Source of the DNA: Streptomyces griseoflavus
GTDB taxonomy: Bacteria; Actinomycetota; Actinomycetes; Streptomycetales; Streptomycetaceae
DNA length: 64,000 bases
Assembly (NCBI RefSeq): GCF_014649995.1
Contig: NZ_BMUC01000001.1
Location: forward strand, 986,132 to 1,050,131
Reading direction: 5' to 3'
Positions 1 to 8,928 of this stretch are shown piece by piece (positions within the stretch are counted from its first letter, which is position 1; the number at the start of each line of letters is the position of its first letter). The notes under the pieces were generated by a model. It was not told the DNA's origin and ran no database searches. It saw nothing but the letters and a program-made list of their open reading frames with translations. The position numbers and the translations under genes are program-made.

Positions 1-675
1 GCCCGCGGCGGGGCGGAGCGGACGCCCGCGGGGAAGACCGCCGAGCGGACGGCGGACGGCGGGCAAGCGGGGCGGCGGGCGGCCGGGGAGGCGGCCACCG
101 CCGGGACCAGTGGGTCCCCTCAGGATGTGGCCGGGCACAGCGCGGCCGATGACGCGGGCGCGGCGGAGGCCGCGGCGCAGACGGGAGTGACGACAGTGGG
201 TGCGAAGAAGACCCCTGGCCCGGCGGCCACGGCGGAGAAGACCGCCGTACCCCAGGCCCGGTTCGCGGAGGTGGAGCCGGGCGAGCTCGCGGTGCGTCCC
301 GGCGAGGAGCCCTGGACGACGGAAGAGGTCGAGGAGGCGCGGGCCGAGCTGATGTCCGAGGTGCTGCGGCTGCGCGAGGAGATCACCAACTCCGAGCAGG
401 CGCTGGCCGGCCTGATGCGCGACTCCGGGGACGGCGCGGGTGACGACGACGCCGACACCGGCACCAAGAACATCACCCGCGAGCACGAACTCGCGCTCGC
501 CGCGAACGCGCGCGAGATGCTCAGCCAGTTCGAGCGCGCCCACCAGCGCCTCGACGCCGGCACCTACGGCCTCTGCGAGAACTGCGGCGACCCCATCGGG
601 AAGGCCCGTATGCAGGCCTTCCCGCGGGCCACCCTGTGCGTGGAGTGCAAGCAGAAGCAGGAGCGCCGGTACTGA
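1..675 (+). CDS. DksA/TraR-family C4 zinc-finger protein (5' end outside window)
   Basis: The frame is open from base 1, so the gene probably begins upstream of the window. Internal GTG codons at 127, 187 and 196 could also serve as starts. The N-terminal part is low-complexity and rich in Ala, Gly and Lys. The C-terminal ~110 residues hold a Glu/Arg-rich helical segment followed by a zinc finger, CENC - 17 residues - CVEC, ending in a basic tail. This is the C-terminal arrangement of DksA/TraR proteins, some of which bind RNA polymerase through the secondary channel. Whether this one does so is inference: the acidic coiled-coil tip of true DksA is not obvious here. lspA lies 65 bp downstream on the same strand. 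Confidence 0.85.
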   Translation, partial: ARGGAERTPAGKTAERTADGGQAGRRAAGEAATAGTSGSPQDVAGHSAADDAGAAEAAAQTGVTTVGAKKTPGPAATAEKTAVPQARFAEVEPGELAVRPGEEPWTTEEVEEARAELMSEVLRLREEITNSEQALAGLMRDSGDGAGDDDADTGTKNITREHELALAANAREMLSQFERAHQRLDAGTYGLCENCGDPIGKARMQAFPRATLCVECKQKQERRY

Positions 676-740
676 TCGGCGGGCGTGCGGACCGTGCCGT
701 ACCCTCGTCCTCAGTCAGGTACCTAGGCTGAGGGACTCAC

Positions 741-1424
741 GTGGCAGAGGCGGAGCGCATCATCGGTACGCCGGACATCCCGGACGCGGACCGGGACGAG
801 CAGGACCGGGACGGACAGCGGCGGGCCGGCACCGAGGGTACGGCGGCGGACACCGGGCGGCCCGGCACCGACGGTGCGGCGGCGGACACCGGGCGGCCCG
901 GCACCGACGGTGCGGCGGCGGACACCGGGCGGCCCCGCGGCAAGCGGCGGATCGCCGTGCTGTTCGCCGTCGCCGCCTTCGCCTACGCCCTCGACCTGAT
1001 CAGCAAGATGATCGTGGTCGCCAAGCTGGAGCACCACGAACCGATCGAGATCGTCGGCGACTGGCTGCGCTTCGAGGCGATCCGCAACGCGGGCGCGGCC
1101 TTCGGCTTCGGCGAGGCCTTCACCGTGATCTTCACGGTGATCGCGGCGGCGGTGATCGTCGTGATCATCCGCCTCGCCCGCAAGCTCTACAGCCTGCCCT
1201 GGGCGATCGCCCTCGGCCTGCTGCTCGGCGGCGCCCTCGGCAACCTCACCGACAGGATCTTCCGCTCACCGGGCGTCTTCGAGGGCGCGGTCGTCGACTT
1301 CATCGCGCCCAAGCACTTCGCCGTGTTCAACCTGGCGGACTCGGCGATCGTCTGCGGCGGCATCCTGATCGTGCTGCTGTCCTTCCGGGGCCTCGACCCG
1401 GACGGCACCGTCCACAAGGACTGA
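741..1424 (+). CDS. lspA: Lipoprotein signal peptidase (signal peptidase II)
   Basis: Membrane aspartyl protease that removes the signal peptide of diacylglyceryl-modified prolipoproteins after Lgt has acted. The 227-aa product has four predicted membrane segments between about residues 70 and 215. It shows the family motifs N116-A-G-A (NxGA), GNLTDR (168-172) and the catalytic aspartates D186 (VVDF) and D200 (FNLAD). The first ~67 residues are a hydrophilic extension absent from typical 160-170-aa LspA. It contains three copies of a 12-residue repeat. The GTG start is preceded by GAGGGA and by a TAGGCT hexamer. lgt, encoding the preceding step of the pathway, lies 39 kb away in this window. 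Confidence 0.95.
   Translation: MAEAERIIGTPDIPDADRDEQDRDGQRRAGTEGTAADTGRPGTDGAAADTGRPGTDGAAADTGRPRGKRRIAVLFAVAAFAYALDLISKMIVVAKLEHHEPIEIVGDWLRFEAIRNAGAAFGFGEAFTVIFTVIAAAVIVVIIRLARKLYSLPWAIALGLLLGGALGNLTDRIFRSPGVFEGAVVDFIAPKHFAVFNLADSAIVCGGILIVLLSFRGLDPDGTVHKD
828..935 (+). repeat. Three tandem 36-bp repeats inside lspA
   Basis: Residues 30-41, 42-53 and 54-65 of LspA repeat the 12-residue unit [12 protein letters not shown]. The second and third copies are identical in protein and the first differs at two or three residues. The unit is in frame and falls in the cytoplasmic, probably disordered N-terminal extension, so copy number could change without harming the membrane domain. Confidence 0.9.
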
Positions 1425-1464
1425 GCCCTCCGGCCTCCCGTACGGGAGTGCCGGAGCCGTCCGG

Positions 1465-1470
1465 CATACT
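1465..1470 (+). promoter_or_regulatory. -10-like box for a leaderless pseudouridine synthase mRNA
   Basis: CATACT ends 6 nt before the GTG start at 1477, and there is no clear Shine-Dalgarno sequence. This spacing would place the transcription start at or next to the start codon. Inference from pattern only. Confidence 0.4.
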
Positions 1471-1476
1471 CGACGG

Positions 1477-2421
1477 GTGAGCACGATTCCCGAGATCCGT
1501 ACCCTGCCCGTGCCCGACGGCCTGGAGGGCGAGCGCGTCGACGCCGCCATCTCCCGCATGTTCGGCTTCTCCCGCACCAAGGCGGCCGAGCTCGCCGCGG
1601 CGGGGAAGGTCACGGTCGACGGATCGGTGGTCGGCAAGTCCGAGCGGGTCAGCGGCGGCGCGTGGCTCGAGGTGGAGATGCCGGGGGCACCCGCGCCGGT
1701 GCGGGTCGTCGCCGAGCCCGTCGAGGGCATGGAGATCGTGCACGACGACGACGACGTCGTGGTGATCGTCAAGCCGGTCGGCGTCGCCGCGCACCCCTCG
1801 CCGGGCTGGACCGGTCCGACGGTGATCGGCGGCCTGGCCGCCGCCGGGTACCGCATCTCGACCTCCGGCGCCGCCGAGCGTCAGGGCATCGTGCACCGCC
1901 TCGACGTCGGCACCTCCGGCCTGATGGTCGTCGCCAAGTCCGAGTACGCGTACACGTCGCTCAAGCGCCAGTTCAAGGAGCGCACGGTCGACAAGCGCTA
2001 CCACGCGCTGGTCCAGGGGCACCCCGACCCGACCAGCGGCACCATCGACGCCCCCATCGGCCGTCACCCGCAGCACGACTACAAGTGGGCGGTCACCGCC
2101 GACGGCAAGCCGTCCGTCACCCACTACGACCTCATCGAGGCATTCCGCGCCGCGTCGCTGCTCGACATCAAGCTGGAGACCGGGCGCACCCACCAGATCC
2201 GCGTCCACATGGCCGCCCACCGGCACCCCTGCGTCGGCGACCTGACCTACGGCGCCGACCCCACGCTCGCCAAGCGGCTGCGCCTGACCCGCCAGTGGCT
2301 GCACGCCGTGCGGCTCGGCTTCGAGCACCCCGGCGACGGGCAGTGGGCGGAGTTCTCCTGCGACTACCCCGAGGACCTGCAGAAGGCCCTGGACCAGGTC
2401 CGCGAGGAGACCTACGCGTGA
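1477..2421 (+). CDS. RluA-family pseudouridine synthase
   Basis: Isomerises specific uridines to pseudouridine in structured RNA; RluD-like members act on 23S rRNA. The 314-aa product has an N-terminal S4 RNA-binding domain (about residues 15-75). The RluA catalytic domain follows, with the signature [10 protein letters not shown] and catalytic D143. [10 protein letters not shown], a second family motif, is near residue 230. The length is normal for RluD. The gene lies just downstream of lspA, a common bacterial order, and its TGA overlaps the GTG of the next gene. The exact RNA target cannot be read from sequence. Confidence 0.93.
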   Translation: MSTIPEIRTLPVPDGLEGERVDAAISRMFGFSRTKAAELAAAGKVTVDGSVVGKSERVSGGAWLEVEMPGAPAPVRVVAEPVEGMEIVHDDDDVVVIVKPVGVAAHPSPGWTGPTVIGGLAAAGYRISTSGAAERQGIVHRLDVGTSGLMVVAKSEYAYTSLKRQFKERTVDKRYHALVQGHPDPTSGTIDAPIGRHPQHDYKWAVTADGKPSVTHYDLIEAFRAASLLDIKLETGRTHQIRVHMAAHRHPCVGDLTYGADPTLAKRLRLTRQWLHAVRLGFEHPGDGQWAEFSCDYPEDLQKALDQVREETYA

Positions 2422-2885
2422 GCACCCCCTGCGTCGTCCGGGTGGCGCGCGACGCCGCCGACCGCGAGGCGTGCTTCGCGGTCCGCAAGGACGTCTTCGT
2501 CGCCGAGCAGGGCGTCCCCGAGGACATCGAGTACGACGCCCACGACGCCGGCGCGGTGCATGTCCTGGCGGTCGCCGAGGACGGCACCCCGCTCGGCACC
2601 GGACGGCTGCTGCACGGCCCCGCCGCCGCCGCGAAGAACGGCGGCGACCGGGCCGTCGGTTCCCTGGGCCGGCTCGCGGTGACGCGCCGGGCGCGGGGCC
2701 TGGGCGTCGGCGCGGCGCTGGTGCGGGCCGTCGAGGAGGCGGCCCGCGAGCAGGGCCTCACCGCCGTCGACCTGCACGCGCAGACCCACGCCCTGGGTTT
2801 TTACGAGCGCTTGGGGTACGAGGCCTACGGACCGGAGTTCCCGGACGCCGGTATGCCGCACCGGGCCATGCGGCGCGCGCTGTAG
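2418..2885 (+). CDS. GNAT-family N-acetyltransferase
   Basis: The 155-aa product is a single GNAT domain. The acetyl-CoA-binding region around residues 83-105 ([19 protein letters not shown], of the RxxGxG/A type) and the ending [13 protein letters not shown] match ElaA/YjcF-like acetyltransferases. The substrate is unknown. The GTG start overlaps the stop codon of the pseudouridine synthase gene by four bases (GTGA), so the two are probably translated in a coupled way. No membrane segment or signal peptide. Confidence 0.88.
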   Translation: MSTPCVVRVARDAADREACFAVRKDVFVAEQGVPEDIEYDAHDAGAVHVLAVAEDGTPLGTGRLLHGPAAAAKNGGDRAVGSLGRLAVTRRARGLGVGAALVRAVEEAAREQGLTAVDLHAQTHALGFYERLGYEAYGPEFPDAGMPHRAMRRAL

Positions 2886-2972
2886 CCCGGATCGGCGAAC
2901 GCCCTGGTGGGGGCGGCCGGCGTGGCAGTCTGGACTCCGCCGGCCGATCATCGACCCCTGGGAGCGCTGACC

Positions 2973-4559
2973 GTGGATCAGTTGGCCCTGCTGTTCGCCC
3001 TGCTGCTCGGGGCCGTGGTGAGCGTCCCCGTCGGGGAGCGGCTGAGGCTGCCGGCGCCGGTGCTGATGACGGTCCTCGGCATCGTCCTGGCCCTGCTGGA
3101 GTTCGTCCCGAACGTCGACGTCCCGCCGGAACTCATCCTCCCGCTGCTGCTGCCGCCCCTGCTCTACGCCGCGGTGCGCCGTACCTCGTGGCGCCAGTTC
3201 GCGGCGAACGTCCGGCCGATCCTGCTGCTGGCCGTGGCCCTGGTCTTCGTCACCACCCTGTGCGTGGCCGTCGTCGCCCACGCCATCGTGCCCGGGCTGC
3301 CGCTGGCCGCGGCCGTCGCCCTCGGGGCGCTGGTCGCGCCGCCCGACCCGGTCGCGGCGACCGCCGTCGCCGGGAAGCTGGGGCTGCCCCGCCGCCTGGT
3401 GTCGATCCTGGAGGGCGAAGGGCTGTTCAACGACGTCACGGCCATCGTCCTCTACCACGTGGCGATCGCCGCCGCGGTGAGCGGCACCTTCTCGCCCTGG
3501 CGGGCCGGTCTCGACCTGGTGCTGTCGGCCGTGGTGGCGATCGCGGTCGGGCTCGCGCTCGGCTGGGGCACCAACAAGGCGATCAGCGCCCTCGGCGACC
3601 CGACCCTCCAGGTGGCCCTGACCCTGCTGGTGCCGTTCGCGGCCTACGTCCTGGCCGAGGAACTGCACGGCTCGGGCGTCCTCGGGGTGCTCGTCACCGC
3701 GCTGTTCCTGGTGGAGTACGCCACCGACGCCGACGACGTCATGGCCCGGCTCGCCGGGCACACCTTCTGGGACATCGTCGACACCCTCGTCACCGGTGTC
3801 GCGTTCGGACTGGTCGGCCTCGAACTGCACAACGCGGTCGAGACCGCGGCCGGCCACTGGGGCGAGCTGCTCACCTGGGCGGGCGCGGTCGTCGGTGTGG
3901 TCGTCCTCGTCCGGCTGGCGTGGCTGCTGCCGGCCACCTGGCTGACGAAGCGGCTGCACACGTCGCGGGACGTCGGCGAGGACATCCCCGTGAGCTGGCG
4001 CGAGACCGTGGTGATGTGGTGGTCGGGGATGCGGGGGGTCGCCTCCGTCGCGCTGGCCCTGGCCATTCCGCTGGAGACCGACGGCGGGGACGCCTTCCCC
4101 GCGCGGGGCGAGATCGTCTTCATCGCGTTCGGCGTGGTGCTGGCGACGCTGCTGGTGCAGGGACTGAGCCTGACCTGGCTGGTGAACCGGCTCGGAGTGC
4201 GGGGCGACACCGAACGCGAGATGGAGTTCGAGCGGCAGCTGGCCCTCCGGGCGGCGAAGGCCGCCAAGCGCAGGCTGCGGGAGATCGAACAGGTCGAGGA
4301 ACTGCCGGAGGAGCTCTCCGAGCAGATGCTGCGCCGGTCGTTCGACATCGGGGTGCGGATCAGCCCGGACATCGCGGAGGACGAACGGCGCGAGGCCTAC
4401 CGGCAGCGGGCGCGGCGGCTGAAGCGGGTGCGGCGGATCGAGGGGGAGATGCTCAGCGCCGCCCGGCACGAGGTGCTGACGGCGCGCAGCGAGGCGGGCG
4501 CCGACCCCGAGGTGGTGGACCGGGTGCTGCGCCATCTGGACGTGCGCAGCCTGCGCTGA
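2973..4559 (+). CDS. CPA1-type cation/proton antiporter
   Basis: Membrane exchanger of the CPA1 family (NhaP-like), which swaps Na+ or K+ for protons. The 528-aa product has about 12 hydrophobic segments in residues 1-425. Conserved pieces include PPDPVAATAV near residue 125 and EGLFND near residue 148, which holds the transport Asn-Asp pair. The C-terminal ~100 residues are hydrophilic, charged and helical, suggesting a cytoplasmic regulatory tail. I chose GTG 2973 because GGGAG lies about 8 nt upstream and the next in-frame GTG (2907) would add 22 non-membrane residues. Ion specificity cannot be told. Confidence 0.9.
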   Translation: MDQLALLFALLLGAVVSVPVGERLRLPAPVLMTVLGIVLALLEFVPNVDVPPELILPLLLPPLLYAAVRRTSWRQFAANVRPILLLAVALVFVTTLCVAVVAHAIVPGLPLAAAVALGALVAPPDPVAATAVAGKLGLPRRLVSILEGEGLFNDVTAIVLYHVAIAAAVSGTFSPWRAGLDLVLSAVVAIAVGLALGWGTNKAISALGDPTLQVALTLLVPFAAYVLAEELHGSGVLGVLVTALFLVEYATDADDVMARLAGHTFWDIVDTLVTGVAFGLVGLELHNAVETAAGHWGELLTWAGAVVGVVVLVRLAWLLPATWLTKRLHTSRDVGEDIPVSWRETVVMWWSGMRGVASVALALAIPLETDGGDAFPARGEIVFIAFGVVLATLLVQGLSLTWLVNRLGVRGDTEREMEFERQLALRAAKAAKRRLREIEQVEELPEELSEQMLRRSFDIGVRISPDIAEDERREAYRQRARRLKRVRRIEGEMLSAARHEVLTARSEAGADPEVVDRVLRHLDVRSLR

Positions 4560-4583
4560 GCACCGCCGGCCACGCGTTGTTCG

Positions 4584-4589
4584 TAGGGT
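4584..4589 (+). promoter_or_regulatory. -10-like box TAGGGT for a leaderless SDR mRNA
   Basis: TAGGGT is followed by six bases and then the ATG at 4596. This is the usual actinobacterial arrangement for leaderless transcripts. No ribosome-binding site is visible. Confidence 0.5.
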
Positions 4590-4595
4590 CGTGGC

Positions 4596-5336
4596 ATGAC
4601 TCGCAACGTTGTGATCAGTGGGGGCGGCACCGGGATCGGACTGGCCGCCGCGCGGGCGTTCGCCGCCGACGGGGACCAGGTGCTGCTGCTCGGCCGGCGC
4701 GGGGACGTCCTGGAGCGCGCGGACGTGCCGGGCGCCCTCACGTACGCCGCCGACCTGGCCGACCCGGAGTCGGTGCGGGGCGTCGCCGGCTTCGTGGGCC
4801 GGGAGCTGGGGGCGGTGGACGTACTGATCCACAGCGCCGGCGGCAACGGGCTGCTGGAACCCCCGGCCGGCGGTGACGATCCGTTGGAGGCCGTCGCCCG
4901 CGAATGGACCGTCAACTTCCGGCTCAACGTACTGACCGCGGTGCTCCTCACCGAGGCCCTGCGGGACCGGCTCGCCGAACCGGGCGGGCGGGTGCTGTTC
5001 CTCAGCTCCATCGCCGCCTACCGGGGCTCGGGGCGGGTGTCGTACGCGGCGGCCAAGGCGTCCCTGCACCCGTACGCCCACGACCTGGCCCGGCGGCTCG
5101 GCCCGCACGGCATCACCGTGAACGTGGTGGCGCCCGGCTACGTCGAGGACACCGCCTTCTTCGGTGACGGCCTGGACGAGGAACGGCGGGCCCGGCTGGT
5201 CGCCGAGACGTCGAACAAGCGCGCGGGGACGCCCGGGGACGTCGCGGCGACCCTGCACTGGCTCGCCTCCCCGGGCGCCGGACACATCACCTCGCAGATC
5301 GTCCAGGTCAACGGCGGCGCCGAGCGCGGCCACTGA
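4596..5336 (+). CDS. Short-chain dehydrogenase/reductase
   Basis: NAD(P)-dependent oxidoreductase of 246 aa. The dinucleotide-binding glycine motif GGGTGIG is at residues 9-15. The catalytic set N111, S138, Y150 and K154 (YxxxK) is complete, and the family proline-glycine follows in APGYV. The length is typical of classical SDRs. The last residues lie only 6 bp from the convergent mechanosensitive-channel gene. The substrate is unknown. Confidence 0.9.
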   Translation: MTRNVVISGGGTGIGLAAARAFAADGDQVLLLGRRGDVLERADVPGALTYAADLADPESVRGVAGFVGRELGAVDVLIHSAGGNGLLEPPAGGDDPLEAVAREWTVNFRLNVLTAVLLTEALRDRLAEPGGRVLFLSSIAAYRGSGRVSYAAAKASLHPYAHDLARRLGPHGITVNVVAPGYVEDTAFFGDGLDEERRARLVAETSNKRAGTPGDVAATLHWLASPGAGHITSQIVQVNGGAERGH

Positions 5337-5342
5337 GGCCGC

Positions 5343-6458
5343 TCAGCGCTCCCTCTGGTGCTGGTGCACCCTCCGGGCCGCCGGTATCCCGTCGGGGGAG
5401 CGGCGCCCGTTGAGCTGGGGCGGCAGCACCGCGTCGGCCGCGTTGACCCGGGGCAGGGCGTAGGGGTGCTCGGCGGCTAGCCAGCGGATCATCTGCTCGC
5501 GGACCGTGACCCGTACCGTCCAGATGTCGTCCGCGTCCTTGGCCGTCGCCAGGGCCCGGACCTCCATGGTGCTCGGGGTGCTGTCGGTCACGGTCAGGTT
5601 GTAGGTGCGGCCGTCCCAGGCCGGGCACTCCCGGAGGATGTCGCGGAGCTTGTCGCGCATCGCGTCCAGCGGGGCCGAGTGGTCGAGGTGCCACAGGACG
5701 GTGCCCGTCATCTGCGGGGTCCCGCGCGACCAGTTCTCGAACGGCTTGGACGTGAAGTACGACACCGGCATGGTGATCCGGCGCTCGTCCCAGGTGCGCA
5801 CGGTCAGGAAGGTCAGCGTGATCTCCTCGACCGTGCCCCACTCGCCGTCCACGGTCACCGTGTCGCCGATGCGGACCATGTCGCCGAAGGCGATCTGCAG
5901 CCCGGCGAACATGTTGCCCAGCGTGGACTGGGCGGCCACACCGGCGACGATGCCGAGGATTCCGGCCGAGGCCAGCAGGGAGGCGCCGGCCGCGCGCATC
6001 GCCGGGAAGGTCAGCAGCATCGCCGCCACGGCCACCACCCCGACGACCGCCGTGACCACCCGCTGGATCAGCGTCACCTGGGTGCGCACCCGGCGGACCC
6101 GGGCGGGGTCCCGTTCGCGGTGGGTGCTGGCGTAGCGCGTGTACGAGGTCTCCACGATCGCGAGCGCGATCCGGATCGCCAGCCAGGCGGCCGATCCGAT
6201 CAGCACCAGCGACAGGATCCTGCCGATGGCGACCTCGTGGTCCGGCAGCAGCCGGGCCTCGTCGTAGGAGCCTCTGAGCAGCGCCGCGCAGAGCACCAGC
6301 TGGTACGGGACGCGGGCACGGCGCAGCAGCCCCCACAGCGGTGTCTCGTGGTGGCGTTCGTCGGCCTTGCGCAGCAGCAGATCGGTGGCCCAGCCGAGCA
6401 GCAGCGTGAGCACGACCGAGCCGCCGACCACGATCAGTGGGCGGAGCACGTCATCCAT
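5343..6458 (-). CDS. Small-conductance mechanosensitive channel (MscS family)
   Basis: Membrane channel that opens under membrane tension to release solutes. The 371-aa product has hydrophobic segments near residues 5-25, about 65-85 and 120-165. The pore-helix and beta-domain region of MscS follows, with GIVAGVAAQSTLGNMFAGLQ and then FGDMVRIGDTVTV. The C-terminal region is soluble. I chose ATG 6458, which has GGGGG just upstream, over an in-frame start 17 codons earlier. The gene converges with the SDR gene. Confidence 0.88.
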   Translation of the reverse strand: MDDVLRPLIVVGGSVVLTLLLGWATDLLLRKADERHHETPLWGLLRRARVPYQLVLCAALLRGSYDEARLLPDHEVAIGRILSLVLIGSAAWLAIRIALAIVETSYTRYASTHRERDPARVRRVRTQVTLIQRVVTAVVGVVAVAAMLLTFPAMRAAGASLLASAGILGIVAGVAAQSTLGNMFAGLQIAFGDMVRIGDTVTVDGEWGTVEEITLTFLTVRTWDERRITMPVSYFTSKPFENWSRGTPQMTGTVLWHLDHSAPLDAMRDKLRDILRECPAWDGRTYNLTVTDSTPSTMEVRALATAKDADDIWTVRVTVREQMIRWLAAEHPYALPRVNAADAVLPPQLNGRRSPDGIPAARRVHQHQRER

Positions 6459-6565
6459 GCCCCCGAACCTAACCGGCTCCGCGCGGGCATGAACATGTGA
6501 CTTACGCACGGTCGCGGGTACTGCCGTGATCCGGTCCCGTCACACCTGCTGGCACCATGGGCGGC

Positions 6566-7141
6566 ATGAACATCATGCTCTTTCACTCGGCCTACGGACC
6601 GAGGCCCGCGGTGGCCGAGGCCGCCGGCCGGCTGCGCGCGGCCGGTCACGAGGTGTGGACGCCCGACCTGTTCGAGGGCCGTACGTTCGACTCGGTCGAG
6701 GAGGGCGTGGCGTACAAGGAGGAGACCGGCAAGGACGAACTGCTGAAGCGGGCCGTGCTGGCGGCGGCGCCCTACTCGGAGCGCGGGCTGGTGTACGCGG
6801 GCTTCTCCTTCGGCGCCTCGGTGGCGCAGACGCTGGCCCTCGGCGACGACAAGGCGCGCGGACTGCTGCTCCTGCACGGCACGTCGGACATCGCGGAGAA
6901 CGCCGCGGTGGACGAACTCCCGGTGCAGCTGCACGTCGCCGAGCCCGACCCGTTCGAGACCGACGACTGGCTCACCGCCTGGTACCTGCGGATGGGCCGG
7001 GCCGGGGCCGACGTCGAGGTGTACCGGTACGCGGGCGCGGGCCACCTCTACACCGACCCCGGGCTGCCCGACTACGACGAGGAGGCCGCCGAGGCCACCT
7101 GGCGGGTGGCTCTCGGCTTCCTCGACTCGCTGGAGGACTGA
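6566..7141 (+). CDS. Dienelactone hydrolase-like alpha/beta hydrolase
   Basis: The 191-aa product resembles the dienelactone hydrolase family: N-terminal strand MNIMLFHSAYG, a nucleophile-elbow-like YAGFSFGASVAQ, an Asp in HVAEPDPFE and a His in GAGHLY near the C-terminus. The elbow reads G-F-S-F-G, so the nucleophile would be Ser rather than the Cys of true dienelactone hydrolases. I chose ATG 6566 because CACCAT lies 7 nt upstream in the leaderless arrangement; an in-frame ATG at 6557 is possible. The substrate is unknown. Confidence 0.8.
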   Translation: MNIMLFHSAYGPRPAVAEAAGRLRAAGHEVWTPDLFEGRTFDSVEEGVAYKEETGKDELLKRAVLAAAPYSERGLVYAGFSFGASVAQTLALGDDKARGLLLLHGTSDIAENAAVDELPVQLHVAEPDPFETDDWLTAWYLRMGRAGADVEVYRYAGAGHLYTDPGLPDYDEEAAEATWRVALGFLDSLED

Positions 7142-7154
7142 CCGGGCGGGCCGG

Positions 7155-8837
7155 TCAGACGGGTTCGTACACGCGCTCGGCCTTCTGCGTGCCGCTGCGG
7201 GTGCGGTAGGAGCGGGCCCAGGCGGACGTGGCGTCCGCCCGCGTGCGGCTGGACACCACGTAGTAGTCCATCTGCGCCCGCTCGGCGGTGACGTCCAGCA
7301 CGCCGTAGCCGTGGCGGTCGGTGTCCACCCAGTGGACGTGCCGGTTGGCGGCCCGGATCACCGGGGCGGCGAGCGCGGTGACGGTGCCCTCGGGGACCTT
7401 GACGATGTCGTCGAGGTTGTCGGAGGTGACGGAGGTCACGACGAACTCCGTGGCGGCCGAGGGCGACAGCGGATAGGTGCCGGCGTTCACCGGCACGTCG
7501 TTGGCCCACGCCATGTGGATGTCGCCGGTGAGGAAGACCGTGTTGCGGATGGCGTTCGCCCGCAGGTGGGCGAGGAGTTCACGGCGGTCGTCGGTGTAGC
7601 CGTCCCACTGGTCGGTGTTGATGGCGAGCCCCTCCTGCGGGAGGCCCAGCAGCTTCGCGAGCGGCTTCAGCACGCTCGCGGGGAGGGAACCCACGGCGAA
7701 CGGCGAGATCATCACCGAGGTGCCGACCAGCCGCCAGGTGGTGTCGGACGCCGTCAGGCCGGCCTTCAGCCAGTCCAGTTGGGCGCGCCCGGTGAGGGTG
7801 CGCTCCGGGTCGTCGACGTCGCCGTCGCCGGTGGAGACCTGCTGGGAGCGGAAGGAACGCAGGTCCAGCAGGGACAGGTCGGCGAGCCTGCCGAAGCGCA
7901 GCCGGCGGTAGGTGGTGCCGGCCAGCGCGGGACGCACCGGCATCCACTCGAAGTAGGCCTGCTTGGCCGCGGCCTGACGCGCGGCCCAGGTGCCCTCCGC
8001 GCCCTCGGTGTGGTTCTCGGCGCCGCCCGACCAGGTGTCGTTGGCGATCTCGTGGTCGTCCCACATGGCGATGACCGGCGCCGTGGCGTGCAGGGCCTGC
8101 AGATCGGGGTCGGTCTTGTACGTCGCGTGCCGGAGCCGGTAGTCGGCGAGGGTGACGATCTCGTGGGCGGGCGCGTGGGCGCGGACGGCCTGGCCGCGGG
8201 TGCCGTACTGGCCGGCGGCGTACTCGTAGATGTAGTCACCGAGGTGCAGCCAGGCGTCCAGGTCGCCGCGGGCCGCGAGGTGGCGGTACGCCGAGAAGTG
8301 GCCGGCCTCCCAGTTGGAGCAGGACACCACCCCGAAGCGCAGACCGGTCACGACGGCGTCGGCGGCCGGGGCGGTGCGGGTGCGGGCGGCGGGGGAGTCG
8401 GTGGTGCCGGCGGAGAAGCGGAACCAGTAGTCGGTGGCCGGCCGCAGGCCGCGGATGTCCGCCTTGACGGTGTGGTCGGAGGCGGCGGTGGCGAGGGTCG
8501 AGCCCCGCGCGACGACGTCGGTGAACGCCTTGTCGCGGGCCACGGTCCAGCTCACCTCGGTGTCGGGACCGAGCCCCGAGCCGGGTATCGCCTCCGGCAC
8601 GGGCGTCACCCGGGTCCACAGCAGCACACCGTCCGGCAGCGGGTCGCCGGAGGCGACTCCGTGCAGGAAGGCGGGGGCCTGCTGGACCGCCCGGGCGGGC
8701 AGGGCCGCGGCCAGCGGTCCGGCCAGCGCCGCGGTGGCGGCGGCCGCCTTGACGACCGTACGGCGGCGCGGGGTGAGGGAGTGGGCGTCCGCGGTGGCGG
8801 AGACGGCGCTCTCGGATGATCTGTGTCGACTGGTCAC
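7155..8837 (-). CDS. phoD: PhoD-family alkaline phosphatase/phosphodiesterase, Tat-exported
   Basis: Secreted metallophosphoesterase that releases phosphate from organic esters. The 560-aa precursor has a twin-arginine signal (TPRRRTVVK at residues 22-30), a hydrophobic core and an AxA site near residue 50. The mature part has the PhoD N-terminal domain ([19 protein letters not shown]) and the metal-binding catalytic domain with [29 protein letters not shown] and a late TGDIHMAW. The GTG at 8837 is 8 nt after TAGCCT on the minus strand, suggesting a leaderless mRNA. PhoD genes in streptomycetes are usually under PhoP control; see the finding on a possible PHO-box half. Confidence 0.92.
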   Translation of the reverse strand: MTSRHRSSESAVSATADAHSLTPRRRTVVKAAAATAALAGPLAAALPARAVQQAPAFLHGVASGDPLPDGVLLWTRVTPVPEAIPGSGLGPDTEVSWTVARDKAFTDVVARGSTLATAASDHTVKADIRGLRPATDYWFRFSAGTTDSPAARTRTAPAADAVVTGLRFGVVSCSNWEAGHFSAYRHLAARGDLDAWLHLGDYIYEYAAGQYGTRGQAVRAHAPAHEIVTLADYRLRHATYKTDPDLQALHATAPVIAMWDDHEIANDTWSGGAENHTEGAEGTWAARQAAAKQAYFEWMPVRPALAGTTYRRLRFGRLADLSLLDLRSFRSQQVSTGDGDVDDPERTLTGRAQLDWLKAGLTASDTTWRLVGTSVMISPFAVGSLPASVLKPLAKLLGLPQEGLAINTDQWDGYTDDRRELLAHLRANAIRNTVFLTGDIHMAWANDVPVNAGTYPLSPSAATEFVVTSVTSDNLDDIVKVPEGTVTALAAPVIRAANRHVHWVDTDRHGYGVLDVTAERAQMDYYVVSSRTRADATSAWARSYRTRSGTQKAERVYEPV

Positions 8838-8845
8838 AGCCGACC

Positions 8846-8851
8846 AGGCTA
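8846..8851 (-). promoter_or_regulatory. -10-like box TAGCCT for phoD
   Basis: Read on the minus strand, TAGCCT is followed by 8 nt and then the GTG start of phoD. The -35 region would fall within the arm of the upstream terminator hairpin. Confidence 0.4.
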
Positions 8852-8870
8852 CTGACAGGTACACGCGAAA

Positions 8871-8898
8871 GCGGGCGAACTCGAGGAAGTTCGCCCGC
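8871..8898 (-). terminator. Terminator hairpin after the thioredoxin-fold gene
   Basis: GCGGGCGAAC and GTTCGCCCGC form a perfect 10-bp stem with an 8-nt loop. On the minus strand TTT follows directly. It sits between the stop of the DsbA-like gene (8929) and phoD, so it should end the upstream transcript. Confidence 0.75.
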
Positions 8899-8928
8899 TC
8901 TTCGGCGCGCCGTCAGCCGGCCCGGGGA

